Below are positions 51,042-62,037 of a stretch of DNA of 64,000 nucleotides, piece by piece (within the stretch, counting starts at the first letter, position 1; the number at the start of each line of letters is the position of its first letter). Below the pieces are notes generated by a model. It saw only the letters and a list, made by a program, of their open reading frames with translations, was not told where the DNA came from and made no database searches. Origin of the DNA: Strigamia acuminata (lineage: Eukaryota; Arthropoda; Chilopoda; Geophilomorpha; Linotaeniidae); assembly GCA_949358305.1 (NCBI GenBank), contig OX442315.1, positions 20,362,427 to 20,426,426 on the forward strand, given 5' to 3'. A program made the translations under genes and the position numbers.

Positions 51042-52467
51042 TCATAAAAATAAATCTTCAAAAAAGTCCTCAAATTCTTGTTCTTTAGAAACCACTTCCT
51101 CCGCGGTTGAAACGGAAGGCTTGCTACTCCAAATCTCTTGCTCAGTCTCTTTCGATACGGCTTCAGACTCTTCGCTTTGATTTTGTGTTGTTGTAGCACT
51201 CTCGCTTTCTGTCAAAGAAAGATTTGTTACAATTTTATGCGTCAATTTAAATAGAATTTAATCGATCAAACCTTTAGATTGTTGTGATGAACTCAATTTC
51301 AGACTTTTGGCATGTTTTGACGTGAGTCGTTTGGGTATAAACTCCTTTTTCCTAAATAATTAGAAAAAAATGTTAATAAATTTAAAATGAAAAATCGTAA
51401 AAAAAAGAAATTCTTACTTTTGGTGGTAATTAAGTTTCTTTGTACATTTGGGACATAATCCTGCAATATTATCAAGTATATTACTTCGGTAAACATATAT
51501 ATTTTTTAAATTAATAGACATACTTAGTTTAACCAGCGCATTCTTTTTTTGGCCTTGTTCAACGTAAGAAAAATTAACCTCCCAACTTCTAAGCCCAACT
51601 TCTTCGTTGCAATGTTTACTGGCGCAAAAAAATTGCCCTTTTCCATCGACCACTTCTTTCTCAATTCGCCATCGCATCCCAATCTTTATTGTAAAATAGA
51701 AATTTTATAATTTCAGTTTTAAAAAATAAATTAAATAAATAGTAGATTTACTTTATTTTCTTTGTATCTGCTTAAATCAGCGATGCAATATTCCTTAAAC
51801 AATTTATCATAATATTTCTTTGCTAGACGCTGTTCCCATGTTTGAGCTTTGTCATCATCTGACCAAACAAATTGGTGATTCTCTCGTAATACGTCCAAGT
51901 CCGTCTTGTCGTTAACTCTGAAAAAAATCGTGAACATCAAAAATTTCATTTTTTTCTTAATTCCAATTTTCCATTTACCTATTTCTTTCAAAATTACTAC
52001 GAGATCCAGAATAATACAAATAGTAATTATTAATCAGCTCTTTATGTCTCGAATACTGAATATCAAGTTAAAAATAACGTAAACAAGAAACATCATGAAA
52101 TAAAACATCATTCAAATTCAAAGGATACAGCATCCAAGGCGAATAGATGTAATGTTTTCGATCTGTCATTCCTAAATGATAAAAAAAACAACAAAAAAAC
52201 CAACATTAAATTAGACGTTGAAAATTTGCGCATTTAACCATTATTCATATTCATACCAATGGGAATCATAATCTGGTCGCACTTTTTGATTAGTCGGTGG
52301 ACAAACATCTTTCAACAACAAATCAGCTTTTCTGTCACTGAAATGAAGCATTTATTATTAAAACATTCAATTTAAAGATGTAAATAATCAAACCTTGAAA
52401 CCCTTTTGGCATCATCATCAAAAGCTGAATCGTAATCTTCAGCATCAATTTTTCTACCTGACGACAT
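51042..52467 (-). CDS. FRA10AC1: FRA10AC1 homologue
   Basis: Nine exons (52394-52467, 52257-52337, 52129-52171, 51979-52055, 51752-51917, 51524-51683, 51418-51460, 51272-51351, 51042-51208) give about 296 residues. The match to human FRA10AC1 is strong: NDKTDLDVLRENHQFVW, LAKKYYDKLFKEYCIADLSR, RWRIEKEVVDGKGQFFC, GLRSWEVNFSYVEQG, KNALVKLRLCPKCTKKLNYH, and an acidic tail ending EFEDFFEDLFL. Two pairs of CxxC/CxxxC-type cysteines suggest a zinc-binding core. The human protein is nuclear and found in spliceosomal complexes; a splicing role here is inferred. Confidence 0.93.
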
Positions 52468-52853
52468 TTATTCTTTTCGAATGAACTCGAATAGTCGTGT
52501 GTAAATCGTCCCCATTAGATTTATGCTAGACATGTGTAATGCATTACATGGTCGGAACTTTTACGTCATGTGCTAGTAATCGGCCGTATTAATGTTTTTT
52601 ATTTTGTTTCACAAAAATTACACAAATTGCTAAAGAAAACAGACGAAAACATATTTATTTGTTTACCAAATTATTTTTATGGTGTTGATGTATTTTCTTT
52701 TCCTGGCACATTTATGGCTCTTGGTAAAACCAGAAACAATTAACCGAATCTGTTCCGGGTTTTCCATAAACCTCGCGGAATAGGCCTTTTACATCACGTG
52801 TGTTATTGCCGTGTCTTCGTATTACACGCTGTTGTTTCAAACCACATGCAACT
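52468..52853. promoter_or_regulatory. Divergent region, FRA10AC1 / RRP12
   Basis: About 385 bases hold both promoters. Nothing else is recognised. Confidence 0.4.
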
Positions 52854-55800
52854 ATGAAGATCAGAAAAAGATCCGTGAAAAGACAACGATGGGGAAAGAG
52901 AGAAAGTTCAAGTTGTAATCCTACAACTTTTAAACACCGGAAATCTGTTGGATGCAAGTTTATATTTAAAAATTTAAAAATTTAAAAATATTTGAAGAAA
53001 TGATTTTATTACAGGTCAGCCACAGCCATTCAATGACACAAGGACAGGTTCCTACACAAACTTGTCTGTAGCATCTAAAATGAACTCGGAGAGTGATCTG
53101 TGTGATTCTGTGGACAATTTATCTATTTTAAGCGAAAGGTATACAAAATGAATTATATTGAATGCTTAAAACATTGGTACAATTGTATTACAACTGAGAT
53201 TTTCTGTTTCAGATTTATATTTGGTGGAACAAATTCGCAATTAGAGAAAGATGCCGGTGCAGTTTTTGCGGCAATTACAGAAGTCATTCGATCTCAAAAT
53301 GGGAAAGAAACTGTTACCGAATATGTAGCAGCGATGGTAATAGTTCGAGACAGCAATTATTTAATTACAATAACGTGACTTGTTGAAATTTAAGATGACG
53401 TACTTGGAAACAGTAGATGATGCAAATGAATTAGATGCTTCGATGTATTTAATATCGAAAATGATGAATAGGTATATTTTAAATAACAAATTGAAACAAC
53501 AACCGAGTAATTATAGTCTGTTTATTTCCAGAGTTCCAGTCGCCGTATTAAACGTTCAATTTTCAAAGATTTCCTCAATATTAATGAACATAATTAGTAA
53601 AAATGCGGACTCTACTAACGTACTATTACTTCAAAATGTAATATTAATTTTATTTTGTTGTATATTTTTAGTAAATTAATATGAAATTTATTCTACCTTA
53701 TAGACCATTCGAAGTTTATCGATTCTGATGAAAGCGCAAGAGTTGGCTGTTTGGAATAATTCAATTTCTGTACACATTTTCAAAACAATTCTGAATTTTT
53801 CTATCGATTCAAGGCCTAAAGTATAAACACACATTTTTAATGTTTTAAATCAAATAATTTTTGTTTATACTGTTTTATGTTCATAGATTCGTAAAGCAGC
53901 ACAGGCAGCAACTCGGGGAATAGTCAAAAGTGGCATCAATAAATTAGATAGTCTCGAAAATAAACTCAAGCAACATCCTGCTTGCGACGTTACAGCAGAA
54001 TTTTGTCTGGAACAACTAAATCAATACGGGGGTATACAATTATAACAGAAGTTTCGATTAGATGTCTAAATTTTTATTATTATTTCTTTTCACAACAGCT
54101 TCTAAAGATCAAAATAGAATATTACACACATTGGGACTCGTGCGACTAACTTTAGGATTTCTACCACCGCAACGGGTTAAATCTATTTGCGAATCGTTAC
54201 TTCAGTTGATGACAATTGGAAATACGGTAGTCTAAAAGCAGTATGTTTTGAATAACGGAATTTTAATTTTTAAAAAAATTCTTTTTTAGCTTTTGAAAAC
54301 ATGTTGCTTGCAAACTCTTCGATTTTTTCTTTCTTCGCGGCCAAGAGCTGAAAATCTGCCTGCATCGATGACGGCGAAACTTATTACTGTATAGAGCATG
54401 ATTTTAATTTTTCGTGGTACAAATTAAAATTATTGAAATTAATTCTAGGCTTTATACAATTACGTTCCCTCGGCCAACGACGTTGTTCTGTGGAAATTAT
54501 GGCTGCCGGTAATGTTGGAAGCACATTATCATTTAAATAAGTATATTCTGACTATTTTAATTTTTGAAACTTTTTTTTTTTATTATTTTGACGTTTTTTT
54601 TGCGTGTTTTCAGATTGGATGAAAATCTCACTTTTCAACATTTGCCTTTTTTATTTGAAACTGCTGTGAAAGCATTTATGAGCGATTCATTGGACATTCA
54701 CGAAGCAGTGGCAGGGTGTCTTAAGGTTAATTCTGAAATATATTTTGAAAACTGTAAACATTTAAAATAAAATATATTATTTATAGGACATTATGAACCA
54801 CGTCATTGAACCGGTCATGGCTAAATTACTCGTTGAAGGTCACGTATTAGCATCTGTAAAGAAATGTTTTGAGTTGGTTGAAGGTGCACTTAGTTTTCAA
54901 TATCAAGTATCATGGAATCAAGTTCTTTTAGTATTAAGCGTTTTTTATGAGGTAAGTTAATAATGCTTAATGCGATTGTTTGCAATGTTAAATAAATAAT
55001 CATTAATTTTGTATACAGGTTTCTGGTTTGCACGGTTATACTTTTATGTTAGATGTAAGTAAACATTGTAAACTTTATTTTGTTTATTTATTTTTATTTA
55101 CATTTTCTTTAGAGCCTGAAGAAATTGGCAGGGTTGTGTGAAAATGAAGATTACATGTGTTTCAATGAAGCTAAATATGCAATTGGTGCAGCGGTGCGAT
55201 CTATGGGTCCTCAAAGTGTCCTCAAAGCAATCCCACTCGAGTTGGAAATGTATTTATGATAATTTGTTAGGAGTTACAGTTTAACTTAAACAATTTCTGT
55301 GTGAATTTATAGATCCGGTTTTTCATTTCGTCGTGGTTGGATCATACCTGTATTGCAGCAAAATATTCGTCATGCTGATTTTTCTTATTTTATATCACAT
55401 TTGTTACCTATAATACAAAAACTTCAGCAAAGGGGTAAGTGATAATTGGTTTTGATCGGATTTTGTGTATTAATTATTTGATGATTTATTTAATAGCTGC
55501 AAACGCTTCAGAAAATAGTCAAGGAACTACTGAAAAGGCCCTAATTGATATGGAGATTCAAGTTTGGTCGTTATTACCAGGGTTTTGCACTCAAGCTACA
55601 AATGTTGTAGAGGTAATTGAATGTGGTTTTTTGTAGATTTTTTTTATTTTTATTATTAATGTGATTTTGTTTTAGAATTTTAAACAAATTGCGAAATTGT
55701 TGGGAACTTTAATCTCCACACGATCTAATGTGCGGTTGAGTATTTTGTGTGGTATTCGTACACTGATCAATCAAGACGACGGTATGTATTTAAAAGTATG

Positions 55801-58760
55801 AACAATCGAGGAAATATTTATTTATATTACAATTTTTTTTTATGTAAAGACGCCATAAATACTGAGCTTAGTCGGTTTTCGAAAAATTTTCTACCCATTT
55901 TTTTCAATTTGTACACGACACCATCGAGTGAAGAATTGACCCTAGGAGACCGATTGGCCGTGTATGAAACATTAAAAGTTTATTTAAAGATAACCGAGGC
56001 ACAGGTATTGATTATTAGGTATTTACGTTTGATCAAATTTAATTTAACTCTTTTTTTTTTTTTTAAGTTTATTGATTCGTTACACCAGAAACTTATGACA
56101 AAATTAAGTGATGAAGAATTACCAAAATCATTAAGGTAACCATACCAAACTTTAAATTAAAGAAAAGAGTATTCTTATTATTTTTATTTATGCTTACAGG
56201 CACGCGTTATTAGATTTGATATTTGTTTTGCTTCCGTATTTGAATTTGGAACAGATTAAATCTACTTACAAGAAATTGGTGGAGTACATAAAGGTGTGGT
56301 TTATTTAAAAGTGTTAATTATTTTATCTAAATTTAAGTATTTTTTTAATGTTTAGGCTGATGATTCAACGGTTAGGAAAAAGATATTCCGCTTCATAGAA
56401 GAATTGTGTTCCTGTGATTCGGAATCATGTAAAAAATTTGTGAAGCAATCGTTGTCAGATTTGCAATCAATTTTAGGGGAGACGATTGTGTCTGCAGCAC
56501 CAGCAACAAAAGCAGTAAGAGATTAATGAAATGTGATGTGTTTTTTGTTTGTTTATAAATTGCATTTTTCTTGACTTTTAGGCACGTCTTCGTTGTTTGA
56601 AAAATCTTGTTTCTCACATTTCCCGTAAAAAAAAGAATTTTGTCATTAAGCTTTTACCTGAGGTAAGCTCTCGATTTGCAATTTAAAATGGATAAATAAT
56701 TTATTTGATGTAAATATTTTAGACTGTACTTTCTATCAAAGAACCTTCAACCAAAGCTCGTTCATCAGCCTTAGCTCTGCTTAAAGAAATTGGAAATTAC
56801 TTTATCAGAATTTCTGCATCCGGTGCAGAAGGTAAATATCATCATAAATTATTTAATAACTGAAAGTCAACAATTTTTAAATATTTTGCAGATGGATTTA
56901 AAGAATTTATTCATCTGGTTGTGGCGGGATTTGCAGGTGCACCAGTAATGATTAATGCGAGTGTTTTAGCACTTGCAAATATTATTCGAGAATTTACAGG
57001 TATTTAAATAACATTTTAAAAAGTAATCAGTTTGGTGCATGTTAATTAATTTTGTTGTTACTAGAACGAGTTCAAGAAGATTTGCAACCGATAATTGACA
57101 GTGCTTGTAGCCTTATGCAATATCCGAACAGACAAGTGGTCGATTCAGCTTTATCGCTGCTCAAATCAATTTTGGCATCTTTCTCTGAAGACGATCTATT
57201 TGAATATTCAGAGAAAATGGTGACGAGTCTCGCTTCAATGCCTGACGATATTAAACGTCCTTTCAGATTTAAAACTAAAGAAGTTTTAGTTAAATTGGTT
57301 AAAAAATTTGGGTAAGAATTTGATTTTGGTGGATTCGATGTTAAAAGTGTTTAAGGAATGTTTTTATAGCTACTTAAGGGTGATTAAGTTGGCACCAGAC
57401 AGTTTACATGGGATCATAAAAAAGATCAATAAAGATTTAATTCGAGAAAAGCGGAAGAAGGAAGATAAGGATAACATCAAGTCTGAGTTAACGGAGCCAT
57501 TGATGGAGAAAAAGTAATTCCAAATTGCATTACAGCTTGGTTTGGGTTTTTTTTTTATCTAACATTTTTTTAATTAGATCGAAAGATGATTTGATGGATT
57601 CAGACGATGAGAAAGAATCAAATGGAGATGATAACGAAAATGAAAAAGCTAAATCAGAAGCAAATAAACTATGGCTTCGTGAAAAGAGTGCTGATGAAGT
57701 AATTAATTTCCTTGATCCGTCAGCTTTTCAAAATATTTCGGGTAATTATTAATTATTAATCTCAATAACGTTAATTTAGACTGACATGTTGGATTATTTA
57801 ATTTGATACAGCTACCAAACATACCGCTAATGCCAAAGCCAAAAATAGGTTTGAAGGTTTCCATTTATCGAGTGATGGTAAACTGATTATTGTTGACGAT
57901 GAAGGTAGGGAATGAATGTTGCAATCTATTTGCTGTTATTGAGATAACTCGAGACATATTTTTAGAAGCAACGAACGAAGCACAGAGCGGTAAATCTAAG
58001 CCTAATAAAAGAAAACGTGAAGAAGAAGAAGGAGGAGATGACGACGATCTTATATTAAGTGATAATGACAATGATGACGATGATGAGAATAGAGGGGCTT
58101 ATAAAGGTATGATATGATAAATTTGTCAAATTTTAAATTCCGTGCTAATTATGTGTATTTTAGCTGGAGGTTCTGGAATCCATCGCTCGATTGATTCTAA
58201 GAAAAAGATCCCGACTAAAAAAGCGAAATCTGAGTTCAAAAAACCGAAAAATGTCCAACCTTACTCGTATATGCCATTGGGGACATTAAAACACAGGTAA
58301 AATAATTATTTTTTTAAATTTAATTTTATCGTTAGTTAATTAGTTTAATTGACTTACCGGTAATTTATTAAGTACTAATTAGTCATTTAAAAGTGAACTG
58401 TGACTATCGAACGGTAGAGGGCGTTTCGGTTTTGTAAACAACACACTTGGAGTTAACTCCCTATATACTAAATAGCGGCACTTCATCACGGGCATTATAA
58501 TCCTCTTGCCACGTGTAGAGTGCACGTAATGATACTCATGCGATGGACAAAATACTGTGCAGCAACTTTGATAATGCCAACGATTATCGCGATTAATGTG
58601 TTTTCTTTTCTTTCTGAAAAACTACACAAACAAAAAAATCCATTTGTTTTTTTTTAGGAAGAAAACAAATAACTTGGACAATATCGTTCGATCTGCGAAA
58701 AAAGGATCGAAAGCGGGAAGGATTAAAAACGTGCAGCACAATAGAAAGAAAAAACGCTAA
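52854..58760 (+). CDS. RRP12: Ribosomal RNA processing protein 12
   Basis: Thirty-one exons join in phase to about 1234 residues (human 1297). Examples: 52854-52953, 53015-53138, 53213-53336, 54787-54951, 55113-55249, 55850-56004, 57065-57311, 57578-57741, 58164-58296, 58658-58760. The basic N-terminus KRQRWGKRESSSCNPTTFKH is followed by AITEVIRSQNGKETVTEYVA, then many HEAT-like helical repeats (LRFFLSSRPRAENLP, SGFSFRRGWIIPVL, SRFSKNFLPIFFNLY), then an acidic C-terminal region and a basic tail with GGSGIHRSI and KNNLDNIVRSAKKGSKAGR-type sequence. RRP12 acts in the nucleolus and in export of pre-40S and pre-60S subunits. Intron 1 uses a GC donor (GGAT|GCAAGT at 52954); this is required by reading phase. 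The last intron is the largest (58297-58657). Confidence 0.95.
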
Positions 58761-58798
58761 TTATTGTTTTCATATTATTTATATGCAAAAGTGGTATA

Positions 58799-58804
58799 AA
58801 TAAA
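58799..58804 (+). terminator. Poly(A) signal of RRP12
   Basis: AATAAA lies 39 bases after the RRP12 stop. Confidence 0.6.
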
Positions 58805-59600
58805 GATTTGTTTCATCCAAATGCCTGTGCGATCGCCATGGATTTCCCATTGATTTCAAATATTGTTTACAAACACATTATTTTGAAACTGCATATTCTG
58901 CAGAAAGTAGGAAACGAGATGCCTTTATTTGATATTGGCATATTGCACGACAGAATTAGTAATTACGTCGCCATGGTTACGATGCTTAAAACCTTTTGGG
59001 TGTGTTTAGTTCTCCTAAATTAGTTCATTATAAAATTGATTGCCGTATTAAACCTATTTTTACAAAACCTTAGATATAAAACTGAGAAATTTTATTAGAC
59101 TCGCACTGTCTGTAAAATTATTTTATTGGTCAATAACTGGTTGTGGCTGCTCCATTGGTTTGAGATGGACATGGGATGATTTAAGATGACGCCTTTGGGC
59201 GTGTGGGAAATGGCTGTGTAGTCATTCATTATCGCCTGTTATCAATGGTAAGTACTAAAAGGCAAAAAACTCTCCACATATAAAAATCAAAGTCACCAGC
59301 TCAAGGTTGCTCGCGAAACGACCAAATTAACACGCCAACATCGGGTTTATTAATATTTGCATGCGGCAAACATCAATAAAGAAAGTTGCCGATCTCTATA
59401 AAAAGGTAAAAGAAAAAATTATGTAGCTGTTTGTCACACAATCTAAAGATAGACATTTAGATAAGCGAGTATAGTAAAGCACTTTTCTTGTGTCAATTGG
59501 GTGTTTAATTGTATATATTTAAAAAGAAAAAAGAAACGAATAGTTTGACAGAATAATTTATTGAAATAAAATGTACATTGTTGCATGAAAAGTTAAAAAA
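58805..59600. other. Intergenic / 3' UTRs, RRP12 to Dop1R1
   Basis: About 800 bases lie between convergent genes. A short minus-strand poly(A) signal (TTTATT at 59560-59565, read AATAAA) suits Dop1R1. The frame at 58808-59023 is unsupported. Confidence 0.45.
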
Positions 59601-60602
59601 TCACAGAGCGCACTCTTTAAGGATGGGAGATTTGTTATACGTGATACGTAAAGTCGTTCGATGAGGGCGCCACGTTCGTTTGCCGATTAAAATGCGCCTG
59701 AAAGCGCGGCGAAACTCCTGGTTAAATGTCGAGTAGATTAAAGGATTGAGAGCTGAGTTGCAATAACCCAACCATGTGAGGCCTTGAAAAACAGTGCGAG
59801 GTATGCAGGTCTTGCAGAAAGCGTCGATAATGTTGACGCAGAAAAATGGAACCCAACAAATGAGAAACACGCCCATAATTACACCCAACGTAACGGCGGC
59901 TTTGCCATCCGACGGCGACGGAGTTTGCGGAGAGTCCGGATGCAACGGCACGGTCATGGCTTTGATGTTAGCAACGTGGCGTTGCGCGTATCTATAAAGC
60001 TGAATGTACAGGCCTATCATTACCAAGCATGGGCCGAAGAAACTGATACAGGACGATATGACCGCGTAGGGCGGCGCCAAGTCCAAGGCGCACGTGGGTA
60101 ACGACTCGAGGAGCGGCGTCAAGGTTGGAGCTTGGTGCAGGTGCAGTCCGATCGGAACGAACGACATAAGCGCCGAAACTATCCATATTGATGCGATGAG
60201 ACTGACGACGACGCGTCGTGTCATGCATCGTGAGTATTTGAGCGGGTCTTTTATGGCGATGTAACGATCCAAACTGACGGCGCACAAGTGTAGGATGGAG
60301 GCGGTGGAACACATGACATCGAAGGCGACCCACGTGTCACAAAACTCGGGTCCGAAAGCCCAGTAACCCATAACGTCATTGGCAATAGCGAAACTCATGA
60401 CCAGGCAAGCGATAAATAAATCGGCGATGGCCAAAGACATTAAAAAAAGATTGCCCAATCGACGGAGAGTGCGCTCGGTACATATGGCAACACACACGAG
60501 TACGTTGCCGACTACGGCCATGAGCACAAGAAGCGAAAGGGCGACACCGACGGCCACGTCGCTCATTTGAATCACAATGTCTGAAGAAGAGCTGGAATTC
60601 AT
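59601..60602 (-). CDS. Dop1R1: D1-like dopamine receptor Dop1R1
   Basis: A 333-residue uninterrupted reading frame encodes a class A GPCR with seven hydrophobic helices. Helix 3 has WVAFDVMCSTASILHLCAVS with the amine-binding Asp and the DRY motif (LDRYIAI). Helix 5 has YAVISSCISFFGP with the catechol-contacting serines, helix 6 has FLICWVPFFCVN, and helix 7 has LGYCNSALNPLIYSTFN with NPxxY. The best fit is the arthropod Dop1R1/DopR branch (fly WVAFDVMCSTASILNLCAIS, CALDLTPTYAVVSSCISF), which couples to Gs and raises cAMP. Loop 3 (about 30-35 residues) and the tail are short, and the N-terminus is only about 20 residues with an NSS glycosylation site. A CTCATTTTCAG acceptor just upstream points to a spliced 5' UTR. 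Confidence 0.9.
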   Translation of the reverse strand: MNSSSSSDIVIQMSDVAVGVALSLLVLMAVVGNVLVCVAICTERTLRRLGNLFLMSLAIADLFIACLVMSFAIANDVMGYWAFGPEFCDTWVAFDVMCSTASILHLCAVSLDRYIAIKDPLKYSRCMTRRVVVSLIASIWIVSALMSFVPIGLHLHQAPTLTPLLESLPTCALDLAPPYAVISSCISFFGPCLVMIGLYIQLYRYAQRHVANIKAMTVPLHPDSPQTPSPSDGKAAVTLGVIMGVFLICWVPFFCVNIIDAFCKTCIPRTVFQGLTWLGYCNSALNPLIYSTFNQEFRRAFRRILIGKRTWRPHRTTLRITYNKSPILKECAL

Positions 60603-61109
60603 CGTTCCATTTTTCCATCCCTCCTGAAAATGAGAAAAAGTGGTTACGTAATCAACAACACTGCCTCACAGCTGTTGGTTTCTTTTATTGACACACATTT
60701 CTAAACTTTCTTACAATGTCACATGGGTGTCTAGTTGGGGAGAGTTATTTGTTTACTTGCATTAATGTGCCGTGCTGTTTTTAGCATGTAGTAAAAACAC
60801 TAAACCGGTATCTGGGCTTTCCCTTCCCCTAGATTATTTTTTTATTAAAAATTAAAATAGTGGCGATAATAAAACGGTATACTTACTTTTATGTTGTTAT
60901 AATATAAGAAGTGATTGTGACGCACTGTACGTGCAAACTGAGCGGCACTTGTCTGCAAGTTCAATTGGATCGGGGGCCAACCTATCGCATCCATCGCCCA
61001 GGCGCCGCCCTAGTGTCGTATCGGAAAATTTTAATGTGTTTTTTTGAAATAAACTTTTCATTTTCTTTATTTTTTTCTTTTTTCTTGTTTATTTAAAAAA
61101 ATATTTTTT
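60603..61109. promoter_or_regulatory. Upstream of Dop1R1
   Basis: About 500 bases hold the Dop1R1 5' UTR acceptor (minus-strand TTTTCAG at about 60624), two upstream ATGs close to the start codon, and the 3' end of the secreted-protein gene. No further coding sequence was seen. Confidence 0.4.
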
Positions 61110-61743
61110 TTACACGATTCCCCAATGTTCACGATTAGAAAGTGCGTTATTTAATTGTGCTCGAGATGGTCGAAATTCATGAAAGTCTTGAAAAAAATCC
61201 GTTCGTCTGGCGTTACCCTCCGAATTTCGATGGCGGTTCCGGTAGGTGGGAATGTCATCATGATCCGCAAACACTCCCCCGCGTATTATCCCGAAATTTC
61301 CACTTCCTAAAATACTAGAAACTTTTGAATTCTTAGCTTGCAAATGCATATGTTTCCGGTTGGGAAATGAAAACACAGCTATGGGTGACTGCAGAACACG
61401 ACGATTGGTTCGAGTGTCGTGAAAAGAGTCGTCTTCCAAGTGAAAAACGTCGCTGCCTTGTTTCTATCGTTTGGAAATACAAAATAGCAACTATTCACAA
61501 AAATTCACACTTTTTCACAATTTTTTAATCTTTTTTTTTTTTTACCTGTCCGGTATGAAAATCGGGGAAAAATTCATCTTCGGACGAATCAAACATTCCT
61601 TTCATAAACAAAATGAATAAACTCAAATTGAATCAATCAATAATGGTCAATTGTCGCAAATATTTGCAATTACCTGTTTCCTGTGCTATTGTAAAGGTGG
61701 CCAGAAAAATTGCGGCCAAACAAATTGTGTCGGCAGACGCCAT
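61110..61743 (-). CDS. Small secreted protein, possible prohormone (unrecognised family)
   Basis: Three exons (61674-61743, 61546-61598, 61110-61463) join in phase to 158 residues. The start MASADTICLAAIFLATFTIA reads as a signal peptide, with likely cleavage after A-Q or nearby. The rest is hydrophilic, without further membrane segments and with no Cys after the signal. It contains dibasic sites (TNRR|V, PNRK|H, NARR|T) that would release segments such as VLQSPIAVFSFPN and a 29-residue C-terminal piece. A glycine-rich stretch, SSILGSGNFGIIRGGVFAD, looks like the most conserved-type core. No C-terminal amidation signal (Gly-basic) was seen at these cuts. The family is not recognised; a neuropeptide precursor or a cuticle/secretory factor are both possible. 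It is divergent from WDR6. Confidence 0.72.
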
Positions 61744-62037
61744 CTCTTCTTTTCGCTCGGGTGTTTGTGCAGTCAGTGGTAGCGAGTGGGTTTCAAGGAA
61801 GGCGTCGCGCTCTGCTTGTTTGTCTTCACGGACTACTTGCTTCACCAGGGCCATTGCGGGGAACCTATGGATTTTCTTCCTCTAAACATGAAGCAAACGG
61901 AAACTGAGCGAACCAAGCGAGGCGCCAATTGTGCATACAACGCCATCTGTTATCGAATCTTCCAACTATGACTTAATTTTCGTTGCATCGAAGATCGAAT
62001 ATCCATTTCCACACAGCAGCAGCTGCCGCCATAGAAA
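61744..62037. promoter_or_regulatory. Divergent promoter, secreted protein / WDR6
   Basis: A 294-base spacer between divergent start codons. An upstream ATG in frame with the secreted protein exists at 61854, but it would bury the signal peptide, so the start at 61743 is preferred. Confidence 0.45.

Noticed and set aside
59784-60101. 105- and 67-residue plus-strand frames opposite Dop1R1
   Set aside because: They are antisense shadows of the GC-richer receptor coding sequence, with no similarity of their own.
60376-60618. 80-residue minus-strand frame starting MEKWNDEF as an alternative Dop1R1 start
   Set aside because: It is in a different frame from the receptor; kept only as an upstream ATG observation.
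61743-61854. Upstream in-frame start for the secreted protein (MALVKQ...)
   Set aside because: It would put about 37 charged residues before the signal peptide; the start at 61743 is biologically sensible.
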